A stretch of 55,669 bases of DNA from NCBI GenBank assembly GCA_017475765.1, contig JAFVEY010000072.1:1-55669 (forward strand), read 5' to 3'. A model generated the notes under the pieces. That model was given only the letters and a program-made list of their open reading frames with translations, had not been told where the DNA came from and searched no databases. Every line of letters begins with the position of its first letter. Position 1 is the first letter of the stretch. Of the stretch, positions 1-8,318 are shown piece after piece. Both the position numbers and the translations under genes were made by a program. Origin of the DNA: Clostridia bacterium (GTDB taxonomy: Bacteria; Bacillota; Clostridia; Oscillospirales; Acutalibacteraceae).

Positions 1-2
1 AG

Positions 3-422
3 AGAAGCACAGCGACCGCATGGACAAAGTTCGGCTCGACAACAACAGCAGCCTTCAAGCCGTCTTCGGCAGGAACATTCAATATCAGAGTATATGCAAA
101 GGACAACGCCGGAGCTTCTGCAGTCAAGGATTTCACAGTAACCGCAGTAGCAGGTTTAGTGAATAACTCTACGGTCAGCAAAACAAGCTTTAAGGTTGGT
201 GAAGCAGTTACCGTAAAGGGAGCAGCATCAGGCGGCAGCGGTACTTATACGTATGACTTCTATTACAAGAAAAGCACCTCAGGTACATGGACAAAGTTTG
301 GCTCGACAACATCGGCAACCTTTAAACCGTCTTCATCAGGAACATTCACTATCAGAGTGTATGCAAGGGATAGTGCAGGAAATTCTTCTGTGAAGGATTT
401 TGCACTTACTGCAAGTAAGTAA
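3..422 (+). CDS. Repeat-bearing surface/secreted protein, C-terminal fragment
   Basis: The open frame enters from the left edge (first whole codon at 3) and stops with TAA at 420-422. The visible 139 residues contain the end of one Ig-like repeat and a complete second one of about 85 residues. The two copies are nearly identical around TWTKFGSTT, FKPSS, GTFTIRVYA and SAVKDF/SSVKDF. The pattern GTYTYDFYYKK followed by SGTF-IRVYA is the Tyr-rich beta-sandwich type found in tandem at the ends of large exported Ruminococcus proteins. No cell-wall sorting signal or membrane segment follows the last repeat, so this end is probably free. The enzymatic or binding part lies outside the window, so the function cannot be named. 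Surface location is inferred from the repeat type only. Confidence 0.8.
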   Translation, partial: RSTATAWTKFGSTTTAAFKPSSAGTFNIRVYAKDNAGASAVKDFTVTAVAGLVNNSTVSKTSFKVGEAVTVKGAASGGSGTYTYDFYYKKSTSGTWTKFGSTTSATFKPSSSGTFTIRVYARDSAGNSSVKDFALTASK

Positions 423-468
423 TTATTAACCCAAACGGAAAATACAATTCCATCAGTAACCGTTGAAA

Positions 469-518
469 GGACTGCTGTAACAGCAAATCACATTTGCGTT
501 GCGGCAGTTCGCTTTTTT
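469..518 (+). terminator. Intrinsic terminator after the surface-protein gene
   Basis: A long hairpin pairs 469-488 with 492-510 (one bulge and some G-U pairs) and is followed by a T tract at 513-518. It lies 46 bp downstream of the stop codon. Confidence 0.7.
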
Positions 519-601
519 GGGATAAATTTTTTTTATAAGCCGCTCAGATTATTTATTATTTAAAAAAAATATGTTATAATCTATTATCGGAGATGTTTTT
601 A

Positions 602-1195
602 ATGAAAAATTCGGATATATTTATGATAACGGCAAAACCCGAAGAGGTTGAAATTGACAGAAATGAACTTGCGCACCGTTTGGGAGTAGCAAGAACATAT
701 AATGATGAGATCATAGACAGGTGCAGGAAAAGACTGATGAATTTTATCGGCTATAAATGCGCTTACATACGTGTGCCTGTCGATCTGAGCATGAAAAATG
801 TATGCGATTTCGGATTCATGAGGGCGGAAAGCAAAAATTTATATAAAAATCTCGGCGGCTGCCGGGAAGCCTTTGTTTTTGCGGTAACGGCAGGAATTGC
901 GGTAGACAGAGAGCTGGCAAGGCTTCAGATCATCTCTCAGGCGGAGCATTTTGTGACAGATGCGATTGCTTCGGCAGCAGTTGATTCTTTCTGCGGAGAG
1001 GCTGCGGCTGAAATGAAAAAAGGACTCAGATGTGCTCCCAGATTCAGTCCCGGCTACGGCGACCTTTCACTCACGCTGCAGGCGCCGCTGCTTCAAAGAC
1101 TGAATGCTTTTGAGCTTCTGGGAATTACTCTCGGTTCGACATATCTGATGACGCCGATGAAATCTATAACAGCAATAATGGGGATAAGAGAATGA
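602..1195 (+). CDS. Methionine synthase activation-domain protein (stand-alone)
   Basis: This 197-residue protein matches the C-terminal AdoMet-binding activation domain of cobalamin-dependent methionine synthase. That domain binds S-adenosylmethionine and supports reductive methylation of cob(II)alamin. The signature Arg-x-Ser-Pro-Gly-Tyr-Gly-Asp is at residues 147-154, and the end shows the family pattern LGITLGSTYLMTPMKSITAIMGI. The ATG at 602 is chosen because GGAG at 589-592 is 9 nt upstream; the ATG at 593 would abut that site. Its stop overlaps the metH start by 4 bp (ATGA), so the two are translationally coupled. MetH here lacks this domain, so the protein most likely supplies it in trans, as known for Thermotoga. 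A TATAAT at 575-580 could be the promoter -10 but has no clear -35. Confidence 0.87.
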   Translation: MKNSDIFMITAKPEEVEIDRNELAHRLGVARTYNDEIIDRCRKRLMNFIGYKCAYIRVPVDLSMKNVCDFGFMRAESKNLYKNLGGCREAFVFAVTAGIAVDRELARLQIISQAEHFVTDAIASAAVDSFCGEAAAEMKKGLRCAPRFSPGYGDLSLTLQAPLLQRLNAFELLGITLGSTYLMTPMKSITAIMGIRE

Positions 1196-3558
1196 AAAAA
1201 ATTACAGAGCTTTTAAAGGAAAAGAGAATCTATTTTGATGGTGGTACGGGTACAGTTCTGCAGGGAATGGGTCTGCCGGCAGGGCAGTCACCGGAGCTGT
1301 GGAATCTGACTGACCCCGAAAAAATCATTTCGCTTCATAATATGTATTTTGATGCGGGAGCCAATATCGTAAAAACCAATACATTCGGAGTCAACAGAGA
1401 TAAATTTGAAAATTATGCAGAGCTGATTAGAGAAGGAATCAAATGTGCCAAAATGGCCGCACAGGGCAGAAAAGACGCTTATGTCGCTTTTGACATGGGA
1501 CCGACAGGAAAGCTGCTTGAACCTCTCGGTGAACTTAAATTTGAGGATGCAGTATCAATTTTTGCCGATAATGTTCGTGCTGCGGCAGGGTGCGGAGCAG
1601 ATCTGATACTGATCGAAACCATGAATGACAGCTATGAAACTAAAGCGGCTGTTCTTGCTGCAAAAGAAAATAGTGACCTTCCGGTTTTTGTTACCAATGT
1701 ATATGATGCAGGCGGAAAGCTGATGACGGGCGCCAATCCGGCAGCCATGATAGCAATGCTGGAAGGACTTCATGTTGACGGTCTGGGCATGAACTGTTCG
1801 CTGGGACCTGACATTATGCTTAATATCATAGGCGAATTTAGGAAGTATTCGTCCATCCCGATCATTGTCAACCCTAATGCGGGTCTGCCCGAAGTCAGAA
1901 ACGGTGAAACGGTCTATAACATAGGTGAGGACGAATTTTCCGATTATATGATACAATTAGCCGAGCAGGGAGCAACGATACTCGGCGGCTGCTGCGGCAC
2001 TACCCCCAATTTTATCCGTAAAACCATTGAAAAAACAAAGGATCTGTTATATGAACTTCCGTGCGAAAAGGAATTTACCTGTGTTTCCTCATATACTCAT
2101 GCGGTTTTTGTGGACAAGGATCCGATATTGATCGGAGAAAGAATCAACCCGACAGGAAAACCGAAGCTCAAAGAGGCTCTCAGAACTGGAAATCTCAATT
2201 ACATACTTAACGAGGGTATCCGACAGACCGATGCCGGCTCGCATATACTTGATGTGAATGTCGGACTGCCTGAAATAGATGAAACAGAAATGATGATGAA
2301 ATGCGTTTCTGCGCTGCAATCAGTCACGGATCTTCCTTTGCAGATAGATTCCACCAATTTCGATACCCTTGCTCATGCCATGAGGATTTATAACGGCAAG
2401 CCGCTTGTCAATTCCGTTAACGGAACAGAGGAAAGCATGAGCCATGTGCTTCCGATCGTTCAGAAATACGGAGGCGGTCTGATTGCCCTGACGATTGATG
2501 AAAAGGGAATACCCGAAACAGCCGAAGGAAGAGCAAAAATTGCTGAAAATATTATCAAGCGTGCTGCCGAATACGGGATAGGCAAAAAGGAAATTATTGT
2601 CGATCCGCTTGCGCTCACCGTATCGTCCAATCCTGAAAGTGCCGTTGTGACGCTGGAAGCAATCAGGCTCATCAGAAATCTGGGTGTCAAAACCAGTCTG
2701 GGTATCTCGAATATTTCCTTTGGTCTGCCGCAAAGAGATCTGATAACATCCACGTTTTATGCCAATGCGCTTCAGAGCGGTCTGAACTGTGCGATAATGA
2801 ATCCGTTTTCCTCGGCAATGATGAGCGCCTATCATGCCTATCGTGCGCTGAATATGCTCGACAAGGGATGTGTCGATTATATCAACTATGCTTCGGCAAA
2901 CGCTCAGGCTGCCGCTTCACCGTCTGCTGCACAGACTGAGGAAACACTCCATACGGCGATTGTCAAGGGTCTTAAGGAGGGCGCAGTCATTCAGACAAAA
3001 AAGCTGATTGAAACAGTAGCGCCGCTGGAGATCATCAATGAGCATATCATTCCTGCACTTAACGAGATAGGAACGGCATTTGAGCAGAAAAAGGCATATC
3101 TGCCACAGCTGCTGATGAGTGCTGATGCAGCGACCGCTGCTTTTGAGGTTGTCAAAAAGAATATTCCTTCGGAGCAGTCGGACAGCAGCAAGGCTATCGT
3201 GCTTGCCACGGTGAGGGGAGATATACATGATATCGGCAAGAATATCGTCAAGGTTCTGATGGAAAGCTACGGCTTTACGGTATACGACCTCGGAAGGGAT
3301 GTTCCGCCGGAAACGATACGTGACTGTGCGCTTGAGCATAATTGTAAACTTGTTGGTCTGAGTGCGCTGATGACAACAACGGTTCCCTCAATGGCTGAGA
3401 CCATCAAGCTGCTGAACGAAACCGACAGGAGCATTAAAACAATTGTCGGCGGAGCGGTTCTGAATCAGGAATATGCCGATATGATCGGAGCAGATTATTA
3501 CGGTGCCGATGCGATGGACAGCGTGAGATTTGCCGAAAGATTTTATAACGGCGGTTAA
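1192..3558 (+). CDS. metH: Cobalamin-dependent methionine synthase (core, no activation domain)
   Basis: Catalyses methyl transfer from 5-methyltetrahydrofolate to homocysteine through methylcobalamin. Domains in order: homocysteine/zinc domain (about 1-290) with zinc-ligand cysteines C202 (GMNCS) and C267/C268 (GGCCGTTP); pterin-binding domain (about 310-570, with IGERINPTG); B12 cap helices (about 580-660); B12-binding Rossmann domain with VRGDIHDIGKN at 674-684, where H679 is the axial cobalt ligand. At 788 residues it is much shorter than the roughly 1200-residue enterobacterial enzyme because the activation domain is missing; that domain is encoded by the overlapping upstream gene. No SAM or cobalamin riboswitch was recognised upstream of the pair. 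Confidence 0.95.
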   Translation: MKKITELLKEKRIYFDGGTGTVLQGMGLPAGQSPELWNLTDPEKIISLHNMYFDAGANIVKTNTFGVNRDKFENYAELIREGIKCAKMAAQGRKDAYVAFDMGPTGKLLEPLGELKFEDAVSIFADNVRAAAGCGADLILIETMNDSYETKAAVLAAKENSDLPVFVTNVYDAGGKLMTGANPAAMIAMLEGLHVDGLGMNCSLGPDIMLNIIGEFRKYSSIPIIVNPNAGLPEVRNGETVYNIGEDEFSDYMIQLAEQGATILGGCCGTTPNFIRKTIEKTKDLLYELPCEKEFTCVSSYTHAVFVDKDPILIGERINPTGKPKLKEALRTGNLNYILNEGIRQTDAGSHILDVNVGLPEIDETEMMMKCVSALQSVTDLPLQIDSTNFDTLAHAMRIYNGKPLVNSVNGTEESMSHVLPIVQKYGGGLIALTIDEKGIPETAEGRAKIAENIIKRAAEYGIGKKEIIVDPLALTVSSNPESAVVTLEAIRLIRNLGVKTSLGISNISFGLPQRDLITSTFYANALQSGLNCAIMNPFSSAMMSAYHAYRALNMLDKGCVDYINYASANAQAAASPSAAQTEETLHTAIVKGLKEGAVIQTKKLIETVAPLEIINEHIIPALNEIGTAFEQKKAYLPQLLMSADAATAAFEVVKKNIPSEQSDSSKAIVLATVRGDIHDIGKNIVKVLMESYGFTVYDLGRDVPPETIRDCALEHNCKLVGLSALMTTTVPSMAETIKLLNETDRSIKTIVGGAVLNQEYADMIGADYYGADAMDSVRFAERFYNGG

Positions 3559-3661
3559 TTTGATGCTTTTTTGATTTTGCGGCGATATAATCATTTAAAT
3601 TCTATTTCTGTCATAAACATTAACAACGAAGTATGATCATAAAAAATCTGCGGGAGAGTCA

Positions 3662-4309
3662 ATGCTTATGAAGAAGATAATTTTTTCAGGTCCGATCGGA
3701 AGAAAACATCGCCGTGTACCGTATGATCTCAAAAAAAACATATTGTTTGCGGTATTTATGCTGACGCTTTTTGCGGGTATTGCTGCCGGCGCCTTTGGCG
3801 GCAGGGATGCTGATAAGGAAACTTTGGAAAAATTGGATATCATTTTTCTGACTAATTTCAGCGTAAGATGTTCACAGGGAATGCTCAATGCCTTTGTTGC
3901 GTCATTTGCATCGGCATTCCTGTTTTTGCTGGTAATATTTCTGATGGGGCTGTCGCTCTGGGGAGGAGCCGTTACTGCTCTGATTCCTTTTATCAAGGGA
4001 TACGGATACGGCATTTCGATCGGTTATCTTTATTGTGCCTACGGCTTTATGGGGATACTTTATAATCTGCTGATCATTCTGCCGGGAGCTTTTTTCTGCT
4101 CCGTCATCATTGCAGCCGCTGCTCAGGAATCGTTCAGAAGCTCGGCAAAATTCATCGCTTTGTACAGACCGGCTGCGGTTACGGACGATCCGCATATTCA
4201 TATCAGGAAATATATGCTGTCGATGCTTTGGCTGCTGTTTCTGGCAGCACTTTCTTCGGCAGCGGATATGCTGTTTTCGCTTATGTTTTCCTGGATATTC
4301 AGCTTTTAG
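3662..4309 (+). CDS. SpoIIM-like integral membrane protein
   Basis: A 215-residue membrane protein with a hydrophobic segment near 25-45, a long hydrophobic stretch at about 75-135, a further one near 140-150 and a C-terminal segment near 185-212. The central part, with FIKGYGYGISIGYLY and a following Gly-rich loop, resembles the stage II sporulation protein M family, whose B. subtilis member acts in the DMP engulfment complex. Many members of this family in Clostridia are general membrane proteins, so a sporulation role is not shown. GGGAG at 3652-3656 precedes two possible starts, 3662 and 3668. It is 22 bp from the next membrane-protein gene and probably co-transcribed with it. The closest family is inferred by eye. 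Confidence 0.6.
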   Translation: MLMKKIIFSGPIGRKHRRVPYDLKKNILFAVFMLTLFAGIAAGAFGGRDADKETLEKLDIIFLTNFSVRCSQGMLNAFVASFASAFLFLLVIFLMGLSLWGGAVTALIPFIKGYGYGISIGYLYCAYGFMGILYNLLIILPGAFFCSVIIAAAAQESFRSSAKFIALYRPAAVTDDPHIHIRKYMLSMLWLLFLAALSSAADMLFSLMFSWIFSF

Positions 4310-4331
4310 TGCTTTTTTGGAAGTGAAATAG

Positions 4332-5234
4332 ATGACAAAGAATAAGAAACCGAAATATTCATTCACACAGTTCTTTTTTAATTATTTTGATAATCTAGGA
4401 GAGATGACTCTGATCAATTTGATCATGTGCATACCGATTGCGGTATTTACGGGTCTGATGGTTCTTACGGCTTATCTTACCGGACAGATCAATATTTTTG
4501 TTCTGTTTTTGGGAATCCCTGTAACAGCGCCGTTTTTTGCCGGAGCCTTATATGTCGGACTGAAACTGACAAGGGGAGAGGTAATAAGACCAATCCAGGA
4601 TTTTTTCAAGGGAATGAAGGATAATTACAAAGCCTTCCTGCTCAATTCCGTGATTGTATATATTATCTCTGCGGGACTTTATCTGACGTTTTCATTCTAT
4701 CGGGGAGGACTCCGTGAGACGGCTGTTATGGCGGCATTTGTGCTGAGTTTTCTTTTCGCTTTGTTTTTTATATTCTTTGAATTCGGACTGGTGACAATGC
4801 TGGTATCGGTTGATATCGGATTCGGAGCGGCGGTTAAAAATGCGGTAGTGCTTGTTGCCGGAGGTCTTGTGGAACATCTGAAGGCAATTGTTGTATTTCT
4901 GCTGACGGCAAGTGTCATATATTCGGCTGTTCTGTTGTCAGGCAACATGGTGGTCGGAATCATAATATGTGCAGCTGCTGTGCTGCTGTTTCTGCCTGTT
5001 CTGAGCGCCTATATTATTGTATATAATGTATTCCGTGTGGTGGAAAGAATTGTGATTGCTCCGTTTGAACAGCAAAAGATACAAAGCCGTCAGGCAAAGG
5101 AGGAAATATACAAGCCTGATATGGATGAGATGATTGCACTTGCAAAGGGCGATCCGGAGGAATATGTTTTTCTGGGCGGCAGAATGCTGAAAAGAAAGGC
5201 TGTTATAAAGATGATTGAAAATCGAAAACAGTAA
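4332..5234 (+). CDS. DUF624/YesL-like membrane protein
   Basis: A 300-residue polytopic protein with about six hydrophobic segments (roughly 25-50, 52-72, 98-120, 130-155, 175-200, 205-230) and a charged C-terminal tail of about 65 residues. The segment from GIPVTAPFFAGALY to IQDFFKGMKDNYKAF has the arrangement of the DUF624 (YesL) family: membrane helix, short cationic loop, then an amphipathic segment. YesL-type genes often sit near sugar-uptake systems, but none is adjacent here. The neighbour is a SpoIIM-like protein 22 bp upstream, and a strong terminator follows. Function is unknown. Confidence 0.6.
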   Translation: MTKNKKPKYSFTQFFFNYFDNLGEMTLINLIMCIPIAVFTGLMVLTAYLTGQINIFVLFLGIPVTAPFFAGALYVGLKLTRGEVIRPIQDFFKGMKDNYKAFLLNSVIVYIISAGLYLTFSFYRGGLRETAVMAAFVLSFLFALFFIFFEFGLVTMLVSVDIGFGAAVKNAVVLVAGGLVEHLKAIVVFLLTASVIYSAVLLSGNMVVGIIICAAAVLLFLPVLSAYIIVYNVFRVVERIVIAPFEQQKIQSRQAKEEIYKPDMDEMIALAKGDPEEYVFLGGRMLKRKAVIKMIENRKQ

Positions 5235-5240
5235 TCTGAG

Positions 5241-5276
5241 GGGGAGCGGAGAATTTCAGATCCGTTCCCCATTTTT
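5241..5276 (+). terminator. Intrinsic terminator
   Basis: GGGGAGCGGA (5241-5250) pairs with TCCGTTCCCC (5261-5270) with one G-U pair, followed by ATTTTT. It ends the membrane-protein pair and insulates the adhE promoter. Confidence 0.85.
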
Positions 5277-5342
5277 ATGGATGTTAATAGATATTTAATA
5301 TTGTGTAAAATGCTGAAATAATTGGATTTAATTTACTTTTAT

Positions 5343-5358
5343 ATGTCAAAAATGACAT
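5343..5358. promoter_or_regulatory. Orphan 6-bp inverted repeat upstream of adhE
   Basis: ATGTCA-N4-TGACAT is a perfect dyad in AT-rich DNA about 160 bp upstream of the adhE -35 box. The half-site spacing resembles CRP/FNR-family operators but the half site is not a standard one. The rest of 5277-5505 is AT-rich without a gene; a second imperfect dyad (GATATT-N8-AATATC) is at 5401-5420. Confidence 0.3.
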
Positions 5359-5505
5359 TTATTTGAAATTATATATGTGAAAATATCATAAAATACATCG
5401 GATATTTTATAAATAATATCTAAATTATATAATTGATTCGTTTTTTTGGAGTGATTTTTGGGGAACTAATAAATAAAATTATTTCAAATGTGTCGAAAAT
5501 TGATA

Positions 5506-5534
5506 TTGACAACTTTTTAACAATCATTTATAAT
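5506..5534 (+). promoter_or_regulatory. adhE promoter with embedded Rex-like operator
   Basis: TTGACA (5506-5511) and TATAAT (5529-5534) are separated by exactly 17 bp, a consensus sigma-A promoter. The 18 bases 5506-5523 read TTGACAACTTTTTAACAA. They match the Rex consensus TTGTTAA-N4-TTAACAA at all 7 positions of the right half and 5 of 7 of the left half. Rex represses fermentation genes when NADH/NAD+ is low, and adhE is a classic target. The site covers the -35 box and most of the spacer, where binding would block RNA polymerase. Confidence 0.8.
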
Positions 5535-5596
5535 AGATATGTAATCAAAAATAAAGATTGCAATTTGAGAAAAAACAAAAAACGGAGGAACAGAAC

Positions 5597-8215
5597 ATGG
5601 CTAACACAGAAGTTCAGGCTGCAGAAAGCGGTCTCGTTCAGGATCTTGACAGCTTTAACGCAAAGCTCGCTCAGGTAAGAGAGGCTCAGAAAAAATTTGC
5701 TACCTATACACAGGAGCAGGTAGACAAGATCTTCAAGGCAGCTGCCATTGCAGCTAACCAGGCTCGTATTCCGCTTGCAAAGCAGGCTGTTGAAGAAACA
5801 GGCATGGGTGTTGCAGAGGATAAGATCATCAAGAATCACTATGCTTCAGAGTATATCTACAATAAGTATAAGGATACAAAGACCTGCGGCATCATCGAAA
5901 GAGACGAGGCTTTCGGTCTGACAAAGGTTGCAGAGCCGATCGGCGTTATCGGTGCCGTTATCCCGACAACAAACCCGACCTCAACTGCTATCTTCAAGAC
6001 CCTTATCAGCCTTAAGACAAGAAATGGTATCATCATCAGCCCCCACCCCCGTGCAAAGAAGTCAACAATCGCTGCTGCTAAGATCGTTCTTGACGCTGCT
6101 GTTGCTGCTGGCGCACCGGAAAATATCATCGGCTGGATCGATGTGCCTTCACTTGAACTGACAAACGAGCTTATGAGAAATTCCGATACGATTCTTGCAA
6201 CAGGCGGTCCCGGAATGGTAAAGGCTGCTTATTCGTCAGGCAAGCCGGCTCTTGGCGTTGGTGCCGGTAATACTCCTGTTATTATCGACAGCACAGCAGA
6301 TATCAAGGTTGCTGTAAGCTCTATCATCCACTCAAAGACATTTGATAACGGTATGATCTGTGCTTCCGAGCAGAGCGTAACTGTTCTTTCCGATATATAT
6401 GATGAGGTCAAGAAGGAGTTTGCTTACAGAGGCTGCTACTTCCTTGAGGGCGAAGAGCTTGATAAGGTAAGAAAGACAATCATTATCAACGGCGCTCTTA
6501 ACGCTAAGATCGTTGGTCAGAAGGCTCACACCATTGCAGCTCTTGCAGGTGTTGAGGTTCCCGAATCAACAAAGGTTCTGATCGGTGAGGTTGAATCTGT
6601 TGATATCAGCGAAGAGTTTGCTCACGAGAAGCTTTCACCCGTACTTGCTATGTATAAGGCTGAAACCTTTGATGAGGCTCTTGAAAAGGCTGCACAGCTC
6701 GTTGCTGACGGCGGCTACGGTCACACATCTTCACTCTACATCCATCCGGCACAGAAGGAGAAAATCGAAAAGCATTACAATGCAATGAAGACCTGCCGTA
6801 TCCTTATCAATACACCTTCTTCACACGGCGGTATCGGCGATCTCTACAACTTTGCGCTGAATCCTTCACTCACACTCGGCTGCGGCTCATGGGGTGGCAA
6901 CTCTGTTTCTGAGAATGTCGGCGTTAAGCATCTCCTCAACATCAAGAGCGTTGCTGAGAGAAGAGAAAATATGCTTTGGTTCAGAGCTCCTGAAAAGGTT
7001 TACTTCAAGAAGGGCAGCATGCCTGTCGCTCTTGACGAGCTTGGCACCGTAATGCACAAGAAAAAGGCATTTATCGTAACAGACTCCTTCCTCTACAAGA
7101 ACGGCTATGTAAAGCCGATCGAAGATAAGCTCGATCAGCTCGGCATCCAGCACACAGCATTCTATAATGTTCAGCCTGACCCGACTCTTGCTTCCGCTAA
7201 GGAAGGCGCAGAGGCTATGCGTCTCTTTGAGCCGGATGTCATCATCGCACTCGGCGGCGGTTCAGCTATGGACGCAGGTAAGATCATGTGGGTTCTTTAT
7301 GAGCATCCGGAAGCAGATTTCCAGGATATGGCTATGCGCTTCATGGATATCAGAAAGAGAATTTACACATTCCCGACAATGGGCGAGAAGGCTTATTTTG
7401 TAGCAATCCCGACATCTTCAGGTACAGGTTCCGAGGTTACACCTTTTGCCGTTATTACAGATGAAAAGACATCTATCAAATATCCGCTCGCTGATTATCA
7501 GCTCCTCCCGAACATGGCTATCATCGACGCTGACAATATGATGAACCAGCCGAAGGGACTCACAAGTGCATCAGGTATCGACGCACTTACCCATGCGCTT
7601 GAAGCATATGCTTCTATCATGGCTACACCGTACACAGACGGTCTTGCTCTCCAGGCAATGAAAACCATATTTGAGTATCTCCCGTCAGCTTATGAGAACG
7701 GCGCAAATGATCCTATCGCACGTGAGAAGATGGCTAACGCTTCCACAATGGCAGGTATGGCATTCGCTAACGCATTCCTCGGTGTTTGCCACTCTATGGC
7801 ACATAAGCTCGGTGCTTATCATCATATTCCGCACGGTGTTGCAAACGCACTTCTTATCTCCTACGTTCTCAGATACAATGCAGAGCCTGTACCTCCGAAG
7901 ATGGGTACATTCTCACAGTATCCGTATCCGCACACACTTGAAAGGTATGTTGAGTGTGCAAACTTTGTCGGCGTAAGAGGTAAGGACGACAACGAAACAC
8001 TTGAACTCTTCATCGCTAAGATCGAGGAACTCAAGGAGAAAGTCGGCATCAAAAAGACAATTGCTGACTACGGCGTAAAGGAAGAGGACTTCCTTGCAAC
8101 TCTTGACGAGATGGTTGAAAACGCATTTGATGACCAGTGCACAGGTGCTAACCCCAGATATCCGCTCTTCTCTGAGATCAAGGAAATATTCCTGAAGGCT
8201 TACTACGGTAAATAA
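5597..8215 (+). CDS. adhE: Bifunctional acetaldehyde/alcohol dehydrogenase AdhE
   Basis: Reduces acetyl-CoA to acetaldehyde and then ethanol, regenerating two NAD+. The 872-residue protein has an N-terminal aldehyde dehydrogenase half with catalytic Cys255 (GMICASEQS) and a C-terminal iron-dependent alcohol dehydrogenase half from about Met459. That half has the NAD-binding GGGSAMDA motif and the full iron-ligand set: D662 and H666 in GIDALTHALEAY, H732 in GVCHSMAH, H746 in IPHGVANA. These match the E. coli ligands D653, H657, H723 and H737 with a constant offset of 9. ATG 5597 is chosen because GGAGG lies at 5584-5588. AdhE proteins polymerise into spirosomes. A degenerate duplicate of the second half follows about 100 bp downstream. 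Confidence 0.97.
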   Translation: MANTEVQAAESGLVQDLDSFNAKLAQVREAQKKFATYTQEQVDKIFKAAAIAANQARIPLAKQAVEETGMGVAEDKIIKNHYASEYIYNKYKDTKTCGIIERDEAFGLTKVAEPIGVIGAVIPTTNPTSTAIFKTLISLKTRNGIIISPHPRAKKSTIAAAKIVLDAAVAAGAPENIIGWIDVPSLELTNELMRNSDTILATGGPGMVKAAYSSGKPALGVGAGNTPVIIDSTADIKVAVSSIIHSKTFDNGMICASEQSVTVLSDIYDEVKKEFAYRGCYFLEGEELDKVRKTIIINGALNAKIVGQKAHTIAALAGVEVPESTKVLIGEVESVDISEEFAHEKLSPVLAMYKAETFDEALEKAAQLVADGGYGHTSSLYIHPAQKEKIEKHYNAMKTCRILINTPSSHGGIGDLYNFALNPSLTLGCGSWGGNSVSENVGVKHLLNIKSVAERRENMLWFRAPEKVYFKKGSMPVALDELGTVMHKKKAFIVTDSFLYKNGYVKPIEDKLDQLGIQHTAFYNVQPDPTLASAKEGAEAMRLFEPDVIIALGGGSAMDAGKIMWVLYEHPEADFQDMAMRFMDIRKRIYTFPTMGEKAYFVAIPTSSGTGSEVTPFAVITDEKTSIKYPLADYQLLPNMAIIDADNMMNQPKGLTSASGIDALTHALEAYASIMATPYTDGLALQAMKTIFEYLPSAYENGANDPIAREKMANASTMAGMAFANAFLGVCHSMAHKLGAYHHIPHGVANALLISYVLRYNAEPVPPKMGTFSQYPYPHTLERYVECANFVGVRGKDDNETLELFIAKIEELKEKVGIKKTIADYGVKEEDFLATLDEMVENAFDDQCTGANPRYPLFSEIKEIFLKAYYGK

Positions 8216-8235
8216 TGAATTGAATTGATAGTTCG

Positions 8236-8273
8236 GCTCTGTCATAACATTGGTATATTGGTTGTGACAGAGC
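8236..8273 (+). other. Hairpin between adhE and its degenerate paralogue
   Basis: GCTCTGTCA (8236-8244) pairs perfectly with TGACAGAGC (8265-8273). No T tract follows, so it looks like an mRNA-stability or partial-termination element rather than a full terminator. It suggests the downstream gene is expressed by read-through from adhE. Confidence 0.45.
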
Positions 8274-8318
8274 TGTAAACTGCAAAAATACAAAATAAAT
8301 CTGAAAGGAGAGAAAACA

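Noticed and set aside
423-601. Possible SAM or cobalamin riboswitch before the methionine synthase genes
   Set aside because: Only a terminator and an AT-rich stretch with TATAAT are present; no riboswitch core motifs were found.
2320-2835. Minus-strand frames inside metH (also 1555-1956 and 2917-3339)
   Set aside because: Shadows of the metH codon pattern; the plus strand encodes conserved domains throughout.
5433-5678. 81-codon frame overlapping the adhE start
   Set aside because: It covers the adhE promoter and operator and runs into the adhE frame; AT-rich chance frame.
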